Part shown: piece by piece, positions 49,769 to 58,600 of the stretch
Numbering within the stretch: the stretch's first letter is position 1
How the letters are laid out: the number at the start of each line of letters is the position of its first letter
Origin: Nocardia sp. CC227C
GTDB lineage: Bacteria; Actinomycetota; Actinomycetes; Mycobacteriales; Mycobacteriaceae
Length of the DNA stretch: 64,000 nt
NCBI RefSeq assembly: GCF_030767025.1
Contig: NZ_JASITE010000008.1
Location: forward strand, 1-64,000
Reading direction: 5' to 3'
The notes under the pieces: generated by a model
What the model was told of the DNA's origin: nothing
What the model saw: only the letters and a program-made list of their open reading frames with translations
The model's database searches: none
Made by a program: the position numbers and the translations under genes

Positions 49769-51025
49769 ATGACCACCGCGTCGACGACATCCAGGGCGAC
49801 CGACGTCGCGACCGCCGAACCGGCCATCGTGTTCGACCGGGTCGGCGTCACCTACGGGCGCGGCCGGAGAAGCACAGTCGCACTGGCCGATTTCACGCTC
49901 CGCGTCGCCGCGGGGGAAACGGTCGCGCTGCTCGGGCCCAGCGGCTCCGGCAAGTCCACCGCACTCAAGGCGCTGGCCGGATTCGTCCGGCCCACCTCGG
50001 GTGCGGTGCGCCTGTCGGGCCGCGACGTCACCCACCTCTCCCCCGCCCGGCGCGGCATCGGTGTGGTGGTGCAGTCCTACGCGCTGTTCCCGCATATGCG
50101 GGTGCGCGAGAACGTGGCCTTCGGACTGCGCGCACATCGGGTGCCGCGCAAGGAGATCGGCGAGCGCGTCGCCGAGGCGCTGGCCATGGTGGGCATGGGC
50201 GGATACGCCGAGCGGCTGCCGCGGGAGCTGTCCGGCGGACAGCAGCAGCGGGTTGCCATCGCCCGCGCGCTCGCCATCCGGCCCGGGGTGCTGCTGCTCG
50301 ACGAACCGCTGGCCGCCCTGGACGCCCAGCTGCGGCAGTCCATGCTCGGCGAGCTCCAGCAGCTGCGAAAGGCCCTGCCGGACACCGCCATGCTGTACGT
50401 CACCCACGATCAGGCCGAGGCGCTGGCGCTGGCGGACCGGATAGCCGTCATGCGCGACGCCCGCCTGATCGATATCGACAGTGCGCGCAACCTGTGGCAG
50501 CGGCCGCCAACCGACTTCACCGCCGCCTTCCTGGGCGGCGCGAATCTGCTGCCCTGCACCGTCGATCACGTCGCCGGCACCACCGCACTGGTCACCGTCG
50601 GCGAGCACACGCTGCGCGCGGAAGCTCCCGCACCGGGCGTGGGGCGGCCCGACTGGGTGCCGAATGCGGTCGCGCACCTGTGCGTCCGGCCGCACACCGT
50701 CTCGATCCGACCGCTCACCGAGCGGGACGCTCGACCCCTCACCGCGCGGGACGCTCGACCCCTCACCGCGCGGGGCGCTCGACCATCCACCGAGCGGGAT
50801 GCCCTGCGCGCCAGCGTGACCGGCGCCGTCTGGCGGGGCGCGTCGACCCGGCTGCACCTGGACGTCGCCGGTCTGCCCGGTGAGCTCACCGCCGATGTGC
50901 CCGGCCACGCGGAACTGGCGATCGGCGATTTCGTCGGCGTGCGGTTCCCGGATCCGGCCGGGGTGCTGATTCCGCCCGGGATCGGAACCGCAGCCGCGGC
51001 AGCCGAATCCGAGGTGCGGGCGTGA
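49769..51025 (+). CDS. ABC-transporter ATP-binding protein, phosphonate type
   Basis: 418 residues. Walker A LLGPSGSGKSTALKALAGF, Q-loop VVVQSYALFPHMRVRENVAFGLRAHRVPRKEIGERV, signature LSGGQQQRVAIARALAIRPGVLLLDEPLAALDAQLRQSM, H-loop LYVTHDQAEALALADR. A C-terminal TOBE-type region follows from about residue 240. Inside it four copies of the eight-residue RPLTARDA repeat are inserted (50708-50803). Its stop overlaps the permease start by four bases (GTGA). Confidence 0.92.
   Translation: MTTASTTSRATDVATAEPAIVFDRVGVTYGRGRRSTVALADFTLRVAAGETVALLGPSGSGKSTALKALAGFVRPTSGAVRLSGRDVTHLSPARRGIGVVVQSYALFPHMRVRENVAFGLRAHRVPRKEIGERVAEALAMVGMGGYAERLPRELSGGQQQRVAIARALAIRPGVLLLDEPLAALDAQLRQSMLGELQQLRKALPDTAMLYVTHDQAEALALADRIAVMRDARLIDIDSARNLWQRPPTDFTAAFLGGANLLPCTVDHVAGTTALVTVGEHTLRAEAPAPGVGRPDWVPNAVAHLCVRPHTVSIRPLTERDARPLTARDARPLTARGARPSTERDALRASVTGAVWRGASTRLHLDVAGLPGELTADVPGHAELAIGDFVGVRFPDPAGVLIPPGIGTAAAAAESEVRA
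50708..50803 (+). repeat. 24-bp in-frame minisatellite in the ABC ATPase gene
   Basis: Four 24-base units (50708, 50732, 50756, 50780) encode RPLTERDA, RPLTARDA, RPLTARGA, RPSTERDA. The unit length is a multiple of three, so copy number changes keep the frame. Units 2 and 3 differ by one base, indicating recent duplication. Confidence 0.85.
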
Positions 51026-51903
51026 CCGCGATACTGAAAACGCCCGCCGCCCCCGCCGCCACCCCACCCGGTCCGCGGCGCTCGCTCGCCCCGGTGCTGT
51101 GGGCGCTGCCGCCGGTGCTGGTGGTGCTGTGCATCGCCGTCTATCCGATCGGCCGGGTGCTGCTGGAGTCCACCCGTACCGACGACGGCCGCGGCACCGC
51201 GACGTGGATCTCGGTACTGGGTTCGGAATCGTTCCGGAACGCATTGTGGCGCACGGTGTCCATCGCGGTGTGCTCCACCCTGGGCTGTCTGGTGCTGGGC
51301 ACCTTCCTCGCCATCGTGCTGGCTTTCGTGCCGTTTCCGGGATCGGGGCTGGTCGGCCGCCTCATCGACACCGTGCTGACGCTGCCTTCCTTCCTGGTGA
51401 CGCTGGCCTTCACCTTTCTCTACGGCACCGCGGGCGCGGTGAACGCGCTCATCGGCGAACTCACCGGCCGTACCGAACCGGCGCTGAACTTCCTCACCAC
51501 ACCGCTCGGTGTGATCGCCGCCGAGATCACCTTCTTCACCCCGTTCGTCGTGCGCCCGCTGCTGGCGGCCTTCGCCCAGCTGCCGCGCGAACAGCTGGAT
51601 GTGGCGTCGAGTCTGGGGGCGTCACCGTGGCGGGTGCTGTGGCGGGTGGTGCTCCCGGAAGCGTGGCCCGCCCTGGCCGCGGGCGGCAGCCTCGTACTGC
51701 TGCTGACGCTCAACGAATTCGGCATCGTGCTCTTCACCGGTGCCAAGGGGGTGATCACGCTGCCCGCGCTGATCTACACCCGGGGCATCGTCACCTTCGA
51801 CCTGCCCGGAGCGGCGGTGCTCGCCACCGTGCAGGTGCTGCTGTCGCTGAGCCTCTACCTCGGCTATCGCCTGATCTTCGCCCGGCTCACCGGAGCTCGG
51901 TAA
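51022..51903 (+). CDS. ABC-transporter permease, phosphonate type (1)
   Basis: 293 residues with six TM helices. The EAA-type motif that contacts the ATPase is in LLAAFAQLPREQLDVASSLGASPWRVLWRVVLPEAWPALAAGGSLVLLLTLNEFGIVLF. N-terminal SLAPVLWALPPVLVVLCIAVYPIGRVLLEST is typical of this family. The GTG start overlaps the ATPase stop. It forms the membrane pore together with the second permease. Confidence 0.9.
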   Translation: MTAILKTPAAPAATPPGPRRSLAPVLWALPPVLVVLCIAVYPIGRVLLESTRTDDGRGTATWISVLGSESFRNALWRTVSIAVCSTLGCLVLGTFLAIVLAFVPFPGSGLVGRLIDTVLTLPSFLVTLAFTFLYGTAGAVNALIGELTGRTEPALNFLTTPLGVIAAEITFFTPFVVRPLLAAFAQLPREQLDVASSLGASPWRVLWRVVLPEAWPALAAGGSLVLLLTLNEFGIVLFTGAKGVITLPALIYTRGIVTFDLPGAAVLATVQVLLSLSLYLGYRLIFARLTGAR

Positions 51904-51913
51904 GGGCACCACC

Positions 51914-51997
51914 ATGAACGCCGTACCCGTCGTCCCGGGCGATTCGGAACCCACGGCCAACGGGGTCGACCACCCTGTAAGAAAGGTAAGGAGCTGA
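51914..51997 (+). CDS. Mini-ORF between the two permease genes
   Basis: 27 codons from ATG 51914: MNAVPVVPGDSEPTANGVDHPVRKVRS. Its last codons overlap the AAGGAG ribosome binding site of the next permease, and its stop is two bases before that ATG. GGTAAGGG lies upstream of it. The arrangement suggests a translated leader that couples the second permease to the first, but the peptide has no recognised domain and may not be functional. Confidence 0.3.
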   Translation: MNAVPVVPGDSEPTANGVDHPVRKVRS

Positions 51998-51998
51998 C

Positions 51999-52796
51999 AT
52001 GCTGGTGTGGACCCGGGGCGGGCGCGCCGCCGTACTGGCCGTTTTCGCGGTCGTGGTGGCCGTGGTGTTCATCGCCCCCATCGCCACCGTGGTGGCGGCG
52101 GGGCTGGCGGGACGCTGGACCGGACCGCTGCCCTCGGATCTCGGCTTCGCCAATTTCGGTCGAGCCTTGTCCGGCGAGCAGGCGGCCAGTCTGTCGGTGA
52201 GCCTGCAGACCGCGCTGCTGGCCGGCGGCGCCGCGCTGGTGCTGGGCACCTGGGCGGCGCTGGCCGCCCGGGAAGCGCCGGAATGGTTGCGGCGCACGAC
52301 CGATGCGGTTTTCCACGTCCCGGTGGCGGTGCCGTCGGTGGCGATCGGGCTCGGCGTCCTGATCGCCTTCAACGAGCGCCCGCTGCTGCTGGGCGGCACC
52401 AAGTGGATCGTGATACTGGCGCATGCGGTGCTGGTGCTGGCCTACGCCTTCAGCGGCGTCTCGGCCGCGCTGGACCGGCTGGATCCGGGCTACCGGCAGG
52501 CCGCCGAATCGCTGGGGGCGGGACCGATCCGGGTGCTGTTCCGGATCACACTGCCATTGCTGCTGCCCGCATTGGGCGCGGCGGCGGGGCTGTCCATCGC
52601 GCTGTCCATGGGCGAGCTGGGCGCGACGATCATGGTCTACCCGGCCACCTGGAAAACCCTGCCGGTCACCATCTTCGCGGCCACCGACCGCGGCGAGGTG
52701 TTCGACGCCGCCGCCAGCACCACGCTGCTGGTGCTGGCCACATTGATCGCACTGGTCGTGCTGGGCCGCCTGCGCGGCCGGGCGGCGCTGCGCTGA
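51999..52796 (+). CDS. ABC-transporter permease, phosphonate type (2)
   Basis: 265 residues with about six TM helices. The EAA motif is in ALDRLDPGYRQAAESLGAGPIRVLFRITLPLLLPALGAAAGLSIALSMGELGATIMVYP. N-terminal MLVWTRGGRAAVLAVFAVVVAVVFIAPIATVVAAGLAG. Last gene of the phosphonate operon. The ribosome binding site AAGGAG is five bases before ATG. A decayed tandem array starts on its stop codon and a strong terminator follows. Confidence 0.9.
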   Translation: MLVWTRGGRAAVLAVFAVVVAVVFIAPIATVVAAGLAGRWTGPLPSDLGFANFGRALSGEQAASLSVSLQTALLAGGAALVLGTWAALAAREAPEWLRRTTDAVFHVPVAVPSVAIGLGVLIAFNERPLLLGGTKWIVILAHAVLVLAYAFSGVSAALDRLDPGYRQAAESLGAGPIRVLFRITLPLLLPALGAAAGLSIALSMGELGATIMVYPATWKTLPVTIFAATDRGEVFDAAASTTLLVLATLIALVVLGRLRGRAALR

Positions 52797-52852
52797 ACAA
52801 CACCGCGGCTGAACCACACCGCAGCTGAGCGACAGCGCGGCCGAAGGAAACC
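52790..52852 (+). repeat. Decayed ~16-bp tandem repeat starting on the permease stop codon
   Basis: Four units: 52790-52804, 52805-52820, 52821-52836, 52837-52852, with consensus GCGGCTGAACCACACC. The first contains the real stop codon TGA (52794-52796) and units 2-3 repeat CTGA. It runs straight into the terminator hairpin. Confidence 0.6.
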
Positions 52853-52854
52853 GA

Positions 52855-52880
52855 GCGGCCCGGCCGCGCGGCCGGGCCGC
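52855..52880. terminator. Bidirectional terminator between the permease and the WXG-like gene
   Basis: GCGGCCCGGCC (52855-52865), loop GCGC (52866-52869), GGCCGGGCCGC (52870-52880): a perfect 11-base stem. It ends two bases before the stop of the convergent gene, so it can serve both strands. Confidence 0.85.
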
Positions 52881-52882
52881 GC

Positions 52883-53254
52883 TCACCCGTCGATGCCCTG
52901 CGCGAGCGCGCGCAGGGCATCGACGGGCAAATGATCGGCTTCCTCGATGAGGCCGCCCGCGAGGAGGTACACCTCCGCCATCCGTACCGCGGCATCGCGC
53001 AGATCCGACAGCGAACGACTCAGTTCGACGCCCTTGTGCTCGAATCCGCACCGTAGCTGCCGAGCCGAATCGAAGCCGCCGAAACCGGTGAGGCGGTGTG
53101 TCCGCGCCGCCCGGGACAGCTGCGGTTCCACCGCATCCGCGAATCGCAGGAAGTTCGCGGCGCATCCCCGCGCCGCGTCCGTATCCATGCGAAACGCCCC
53201 CGCCGCAGCCCGTCCGCGGAGTGCCTCGGCGGCCGAATCCGCTCCGTTCACCAT
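52883..53254 (-). CDS. WXG-/EspC-like helical protein
   Basis: 123 residues, predicted helical hairpin: MVNGADSAAEALRGRAAAGAFRMDTDAARGCAANFLRFADAVEPQLSRAARTHRLTGFGGFDSARQLRCGFEHKGVELSRSLSDLRDAAVRMAEVYLLAGGLIEEAD. The A..C..F...A..L...A and GFGGFDSARQLRxGFExKG pattern resembles type VII secretion substrate-like proteins of Nocardia. No WXG motif is actually present. It is 286 bases from the DUF4254 gene on the same strand; that gap holds no clear gene. Function unknown. Confidence 0.6.
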   Translation of the reverse strand: MVNGADSAAEALRGRAAAGAFRMDTDAARGCAANFLRFADAVEPQLSRAARTHRLTGFGGFDSARQLRCGFEHKGVELSRSLSDLRDAAVRMAEVYLLAGGLIEEADHLPVDALRALAQGIDG

Positions 53255-53540
53255 CGAACTCCATTCGCGATCACCGAAAACCCATCCGTAGGAAACCGAA
53301 TGGTGTGTAATTACGAAAACCGTCGTATCGAAGAGCAACGCGATATCGGGTACGGGCGTGCCGCGCCAGTCGACCACGCGGCACGCCGGGCGGGGCGCCC
53401 CGTTGCGCCCGCCGTCTTGTGGCGGGCGACGTCCAATGTTTCGAGCGAACTATTGGCCGGATAGACCGCTCTATTGACGTCTCCGCTGACGACAATGGCT
53501 CTGTAGCAATGCAATCAATTGTATCAATGCATTTCGGGAG

Positions 53541-53984
53541 TCACTGCTCAGGTAAACGGCGACGGCCTCCGGCCACGTCGATTACGAGATCAGTGTAGCC
53601 GTCAACGAGTTCGGCGAGGTGATACCAGTGTTTATGGGTATTGTCACTGGCCGCGCCCTCGTGGTCGATGACCTGGTTGGCCTCCACCCAGCTCCGGGCC
53701 ATCCGGTCCACCACCGCGCCCAGGCTCTCGGTGTGCAGCGCGGCACCGTTGCGGTGCTGCGGCAGTTCCTGTCCCACCCAATCGTTGATATCGTCAACGA
53801 GTTCGCCGCGCCGGCAATCGATCTCGGCCACGAGCAGCGGGTCGGCCACCTGCGCGCGGCGTTCGTGCAGTTCCGCGAGCGCGTGCGCCGACCGGAGCAG
53901 AACCCGGTCCTGGAAACGCCGGCCCTGGAAGGCGCAGAGCAATTGCGGGGCGGTCGGCAGTCCGCCGGCTATGGACATGGTCAT
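53541..53984 (-). CDS. DUF4254 domain protein
   Basis: 147 residues with the family pattern LLRSAHALAELHERRAQVADPLLVAEIDCRRGELVDDINDWVGQELPQHRNGAALHTESLGAVVDRMARSWVEANQVI. DUF4254 proteins are all-helical and their function is unknown; I recall them in Nocardia near type VII or regulatory genes. The ATG is the first of two close starts (MTMSIAGG). It is divergent from the XRE regulator by 180 bases, a gap that would hold both promoters. Confidence 0.75.
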   Translation of the reverse strand: MTMSIAGGLPTAPQLLCAFQGRRFQDRVLLRSAHALAELHERRAQVADPLLVAEIDCRRGELVDDINDWVGQELPQHRNGAALHTESLGAVVDRMARSWVEANQVIDHEGAASDNTHKHWYHLAELVDGYTDLVIDVAGGRRRLPEQ

Positions 53985-54164
53985 CGCGACTCCCAGAACG
54001 TTCCCGACAACATCACTATTCGCACCAACATGATTGGTCTCCGGATTCAGCTGTACCGCTCATCGGATCGGTCGTACAAGAACTAGGCTAGCTGGATCAT
54101 GCTCTTACAAATGCAAGAACGCAATACTGCGTTCTAACTCGTGCGCTAGGCGAAAGGGTTGGAC

Positions 54165-55034
54165 ATGGCAGGCAAGCGCACCGTGTTGACCGTTCGTTTG
54201 CGCAGACTCGCGGCGATGCTGCACGAGCTGCGCGAGAAGTCCGGACTCAGCAAGGAAGAGGTCAGCAGCCGAACCGGCATCAATGTCACCACCCTGTACC
54301 GGATCGAGACCGCCCAGGCGCGCCCGCAGCGCCGCACCCTCACGGCCATGCTCGATCTGTACGGCATCGGCGAACCGCAGCGTTCAGATGCCTTGCAGTT
54401 GCTGACCGACGCGCTGAAACCCGGGATGGCACGGCCCTTCGAGACGGCGGTCGGCGAGGTGTACGGCGCGTACATCAACTTCGAGGCGGAGGCCCTGTCC
54501 GCCCGCTTCTTCCAGGCCAGCTATATCCCCGGCCTATTACAGACCGAGGAGTACGCCGACGCGGTCATGCAGACCTCCTGGCCCAAGATCTCCGACGAGG
54601 TGCGCAGCCAGCGGGTCCAAGCCCGCGTCGAGCGCGCCAAGGTGCTCACCAAGGAGGAACCCCTCGAACTCTGGGTGGTGCTGGACGAGGCCGTGATTCG
54701 CCGCATGGTCGGCGGACCCGAGGTCATGATCGAACAGTTGGAGCGCTTGCTGAACGACGCCGCCCAGCGCAATGTCATCCTGCAGCTGCTGCCCTTCGAC
54801 GCGGGCGCGCATCCGGGCATGTCCGGATCCTTCGTGGTGCTCGACTTCCAGAACCCCGCCGACCCGGAACTGGTGTACGTGGAGGGCATCGCCAGCGACG
54901 AGATCATCGAGGGGCACACCGAGGTGCGCCGCTACGGGGTGATGTTCGATCAGCTGCGCGCCATGGCGCTGAGTCCGCGCAACTCCGAGGAAGTGATCAA
55001 CCAAGTCATCGAGGAGCTGCGCCAGCCCACGTAG
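54165..55034 (+). CDS. XRE-family regulator with DUF5753
   Basis: 289 residues. HTH: LRRLAAMLHELREKSGLSKEEVSSRTGINVTTLYRIETAQARPQRRTLTAMLDLYGI (~11-67). The rest matches DUF5753 (YIPGLLQTEEYADAVMQTSWP, ILQLLPFDAGAHPGMSGSFVVLDFQNPADPELVYVEGIASDEIIEG). Such regulators are common in actinobacteria and are usually paired with a small DUF397 gene, which I do not see here. ATG 54165 has AAAGGG six bases upstream. It precedes the adenylation fragment and NRPS by 163 bases on the same strand and may regulate them. Confidence 0.9.
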   Translation: MAGKRTVLTVRLRRLAAMLHELREKSGLSKEEVSSRTGINVTTLYRIETAQARPQRRTLTAMLDLYGIGEPQRSDALQLLTDALKPGMARPFETAVGEVYGAYINFEAEALSARFFQASYIPGLLQTEEYADAVMQTSWPKISDEVRSQRVQARVERAKVLTKEEPLELWVVLDEAVIRRMVGGPEVMIEQLERLLNDAAQRNVILQLLPFDAGAHPGMSGSFVVLDFQNPADPELVYVEGIASDEIIEGHTEVRRYGVMFDQLRAMALSPRNSEEVINQVIEELRQPT

Positions 55035-55197
55035 CCGCATCGACCCCCCGGATGATCAATACACCTGGGGTGAGGATTCCCGCACCCTCGGAGAGTGATC
55101 CCCCGCACTGAGGTTGCTGTCGGATGAACTCGCGAGCGGCGAGTCTGAATACATCCCAACAGCGCCACAGATCACCACATCCGAGGGGATGATACTC

Positions 55198-55662
55198 ATG
55201 TGCAAGCCGGTCGATTCGTCCGCAACACTGGTCGCTCTCCGCCCGAGCGCGACCGAGCCGGTTGCCGCCACGCTCGATCCGGCCGCCATCGCGGTGACGG
55301 CGGCCGACTGCGCGCTCTCCTACGGCGAGCTGGAGCGCTGGTCCAACCGCCTGGCGCGGATGCTGCTGCGGCTCGGAGTCCGCCCCGGCACCCGGGTCGC
55401 CATCGCGGGAACCCCGCGACTCGAATCGGTGGTCGCACGTCTGGCCATTGCCAAAACGGGCGCCACCCCGGTCCCGCTCGGCACCGAAACCTCCTCCGCC
55501 CGCGCCGATTTCGGTGTGACGACCAAGGAGGGCAAGCCGCGCACGGCCGAAACCACCGGCTGGCTGGTGCTGGACGAGCGCTCCACGCTGGTGCAGTACC
55601 TGACCGGTTCCGACGCGCCGATCACCGACGCGGAACGACAGACGGCGAGGAAGGCGTCCTGA
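55198..55662 (+). CDS. Free-standing N-terminal fragment of an adenylation (AMP-binding) domain
   Basis: 154 residues. ALSYGELERWSNRLARMLLRLGVRPGTRVAIAGTPRLESVVARLAIAKTGATPVPLGTE aligns with cores A1-A2 of the NRPS A domains, and WLVLDERSTLVQYLTGSDAPITDAER aligns with WLLLDDLNTIRRAMTVSDAPITDAER of the second NRPS A domain. It stops before A3, so it lacks the ATP-binding loop and all catalytic cores. ATG 55198 has GAGGGG nine bases upstream. It ends 33 bases before the NRPS start. It is either the remnant of a lost loading module or a small accessory protein. Confidence 0.75.
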   Translation: MCKPVDSSATLVALRPSATEPVAATLDPAAIAVTAADCALSYGELERWSNRLARMLLRLGVRPGTRVAIAGTPRLESVVARLAIAKTGATPVPLGTETSSARADFGVTTKEGKPRTAETTGWLVLDERSTLVQYLTGSDAPITDAERQTARKAS

Positions 55663-55695
55663 GCCGTCTCATCTCACCAGCACGCAGGACTGTTC

Positions 55696-58600
55696 ATGGT
55701 TTCGAGTTCCGCTCTGTCCCCCGCTCCGCCCACCACCGGTCCGGCCGCACCCTTCCCGCTGTCCGCCGCACAGCGCGGCATCTGGTTCGCCCAGCACCTC
55801 GCCGGTGACACGCCCGTCTCCATCGCCCAGTACGTCGAGTTCGTCGGCGCGGTGGACGTGGCGCTGCTGGCGGCGGCGGCCCGGCGGGCCGGCCGGGAGT
55901 TCGGCACCGGCTATCTGCGGCTGCTCGAACTCGACGACCTGCCCTACCAGGTCGTCGACACCTCGCTCGACGACGCCATCGAGACGGTCGACCTGCGCTC
56001 GGCCCCCGACCCGGAGGCGGCCGCGCACGCCTGGATGCGCGCGGAGTACACCGCACCGCTGGACCCGCTGCGCGACCGCCTCTGCCAGGTCGCCATGCTG
56101 CGGGTGGGCGAGGACCGCTGGTTCTGGTACTCACGCTTCCATCACATCGCCCTCGACGGCGTCGGCGCGCTCACCATGCTGCAGCGCACCGGCGAGATCT
56201 ACAACGCCGCCGCGGCCGGGCGCGAGATACCGCCCGGCCGGGCCGAGGATCTGCGCGGCATCGTGGAAGCCGATGCGGCCTACCGGAATTCGGATCGCAT
56301 CGCCGCAGACCGCGAGTACTGGCGGGAGCATCTGGCGGGGTTGGCCGAACCGGTGCGGCTCGGCCGCCACAGCGATGCGGTGGACGCCCATCCGCGGCTG
56401 CTCAGCCGCGCCCTGCCCGCCGATACCGCGGCGCTGCTCGACGATCGGGTGACCCGGCTGTCCACCAGCGCCGCACCCGTCATCGTGGCCGCCTTCTCCG
56501 CTTTCCTCGGCGCGCTGACCGGTGCGCCGGAGATCGTGCTCAGTCTGCCGGTCTCCGGACGCACCACCGCCGCGCTGCGCCGCTCCGGCGGCATGATGGC
56601 GAACGTGGTGCCGCTGCGGCTGCGGCAATCGCCCACCCGCACCGTGGCCGAGCTGATCCGCGCCACCCAGAGCGAGCTGACGGCGGCGCTGCGCAGGCAG
56701 CGGTACCGGCAGGAGGACATCGTCCGCGACCTCGGCTGGTCCATGGACGAGGTGGGCTCGTTCGGGCCGACGGTCAATCTCATGCTGGTGGACAGCCGGA
56801 TTCGGCTCGGCGGCGTCACCGGACGGCTGCACGTGCTCACCTCCGGACTCATCGAGGACCTGTTCGTCAACGTCTACCCCGGGGTGGGCGGCGAGAGCAC
56901 CCATATCGACTTCCAGGCCAATCCCAACCGCTACGACGAGGCCGAACTGGTGTCGCTGCACGGGCGGTTCCTGGCCTACCTGCGCTCGTTCCTGGACGCG
57001 GCACCGGATACGCGGCTGGCGGCGCTCACGGTGCTGGCCGACGACGAGCGCGCACTCGCTCCCGTGCGCGGACCGGCCGGGACCGCGGCCCGCACCCTGC
57101 CGGAGCTGCTCGAGGCCGGGGCGGCGCTCGACCCCGCGGCCGTGGCGGTGCGCGCCCACGACACCGAGCTGACCTACCGCGAGGTGAGCGAGTACACCCG
57201 TCGGCTGGCCCGGGTGCTCATCGCCGCCGGCGCGGGACCCGAACGCGCCGTGGCGGTGTCGATTCCGCGGTCGGGGGAGTCGGTGCTGGCCATGTGGGCG
57301 GTGGCGCTGACCGGAGCCGCGTTCGTCCCCGTGGATCCGGACTACCCCGTCGACCGGATCGAGCACATGATCGCCGACAGTGGCGTGGTGGCGGGCGTGA
57401 CCGTCGCCGCCGCCCGTGCGGCGCTGCCCGACCGGGTGCGCTGGCTGGTGATGGACGGCGCGGACACCGAATCCACGGTCGCCGCGGCGGATTCGACGCC
57501 GGTGACCGATGCCGACCGGCGCGCGCCGCTGCGCCTCGAGCAGCTGGCCTACCTGATCTACACCTCCGGGTCCACCGGCCTGCCCAAGGGCGTCGGCGTG
57601 ACGCATCGCGGCCTGGCCGACCTGGCCACCGGCTCCGGCGCGGCCTTCGGCGTGGACGCCGGCGCGGTGATGGCGCACGCGGTGTCGCCGAGCTTCGACA
57701 TCTCCGTGGAAGAACTGCTCGTCGCCTTCGCGGCGGGCGCGGCCGTGGCCGTGGTGCCGCCCGCCGCCTACGCGGGCGAGGAGTTGGCGCGGGTGCTGCG
57801 CGCGCACGAGGTCACCCATCTGAATGTGACTCCGGTGGTGGCCGGTTCGCTGGACCCGGAGACGCTGCCCCGGGTGCGCACGGTGGTGGTCGGCGGCGAG
57901 GCGTGCCCGCCGGAGCTGGTCGCCCGCTGGGCCGGACGCCGGGTGCTCAACGGGTACGGGCCGACCGAGACGACGGTGACCGCCACACTGAGCGCACCCC
58001 TGGCCCCGGGCGAGCCGATCACCATCGGCGGACCCGCACGCGGTGTCACCGCGGTGGTGCTCGATCCCTGGCTGCGGCCGGTACCGCCCGGATCGACCGG
58101 TGAGCTGTACCTCGGCGGCGCGGGCCTGGCACGCGGCTACCACCAGCGCATCGGGCTGACCGCGGAACACTTCGTGGCGAATCCCTTCGCACCGGGTGAG
58201 CGCATGTACCGCACCGGCGATCTGGTGCGCTGGCGCACGGTCGACGGCATGTGGGTCCTGGACTACGCCGGGCGCGGCGACACCCAGGTGAAGGTGCGCG
58301 GTTTCCGCATCGAACTCGGCGAGGTGGACGCGGCGGTGGCGCGGCATCCGGGCGTCGAGATGGCGGTGACGGTCGGCGCGAGCACCCCGGCCGGAGCGAC
58401 GGCGCTGGTGTCCTACGTCCGTGCCGACCCCGACGCGGCGGTCGATCCGGAGGCGGTGAAAGCCACCGTCGCCCAGCATCTCCCGGCCTACATGGTGCCG
58501 TCGGCGGTCATGGTCCTGGACGCCCTGCCGCTCACCCCGGCGGGCAAAGTGGACCGCAAGGCCCTGCCCGCACCGGATTTCGGCAGCCGCGCCCGCGGCG

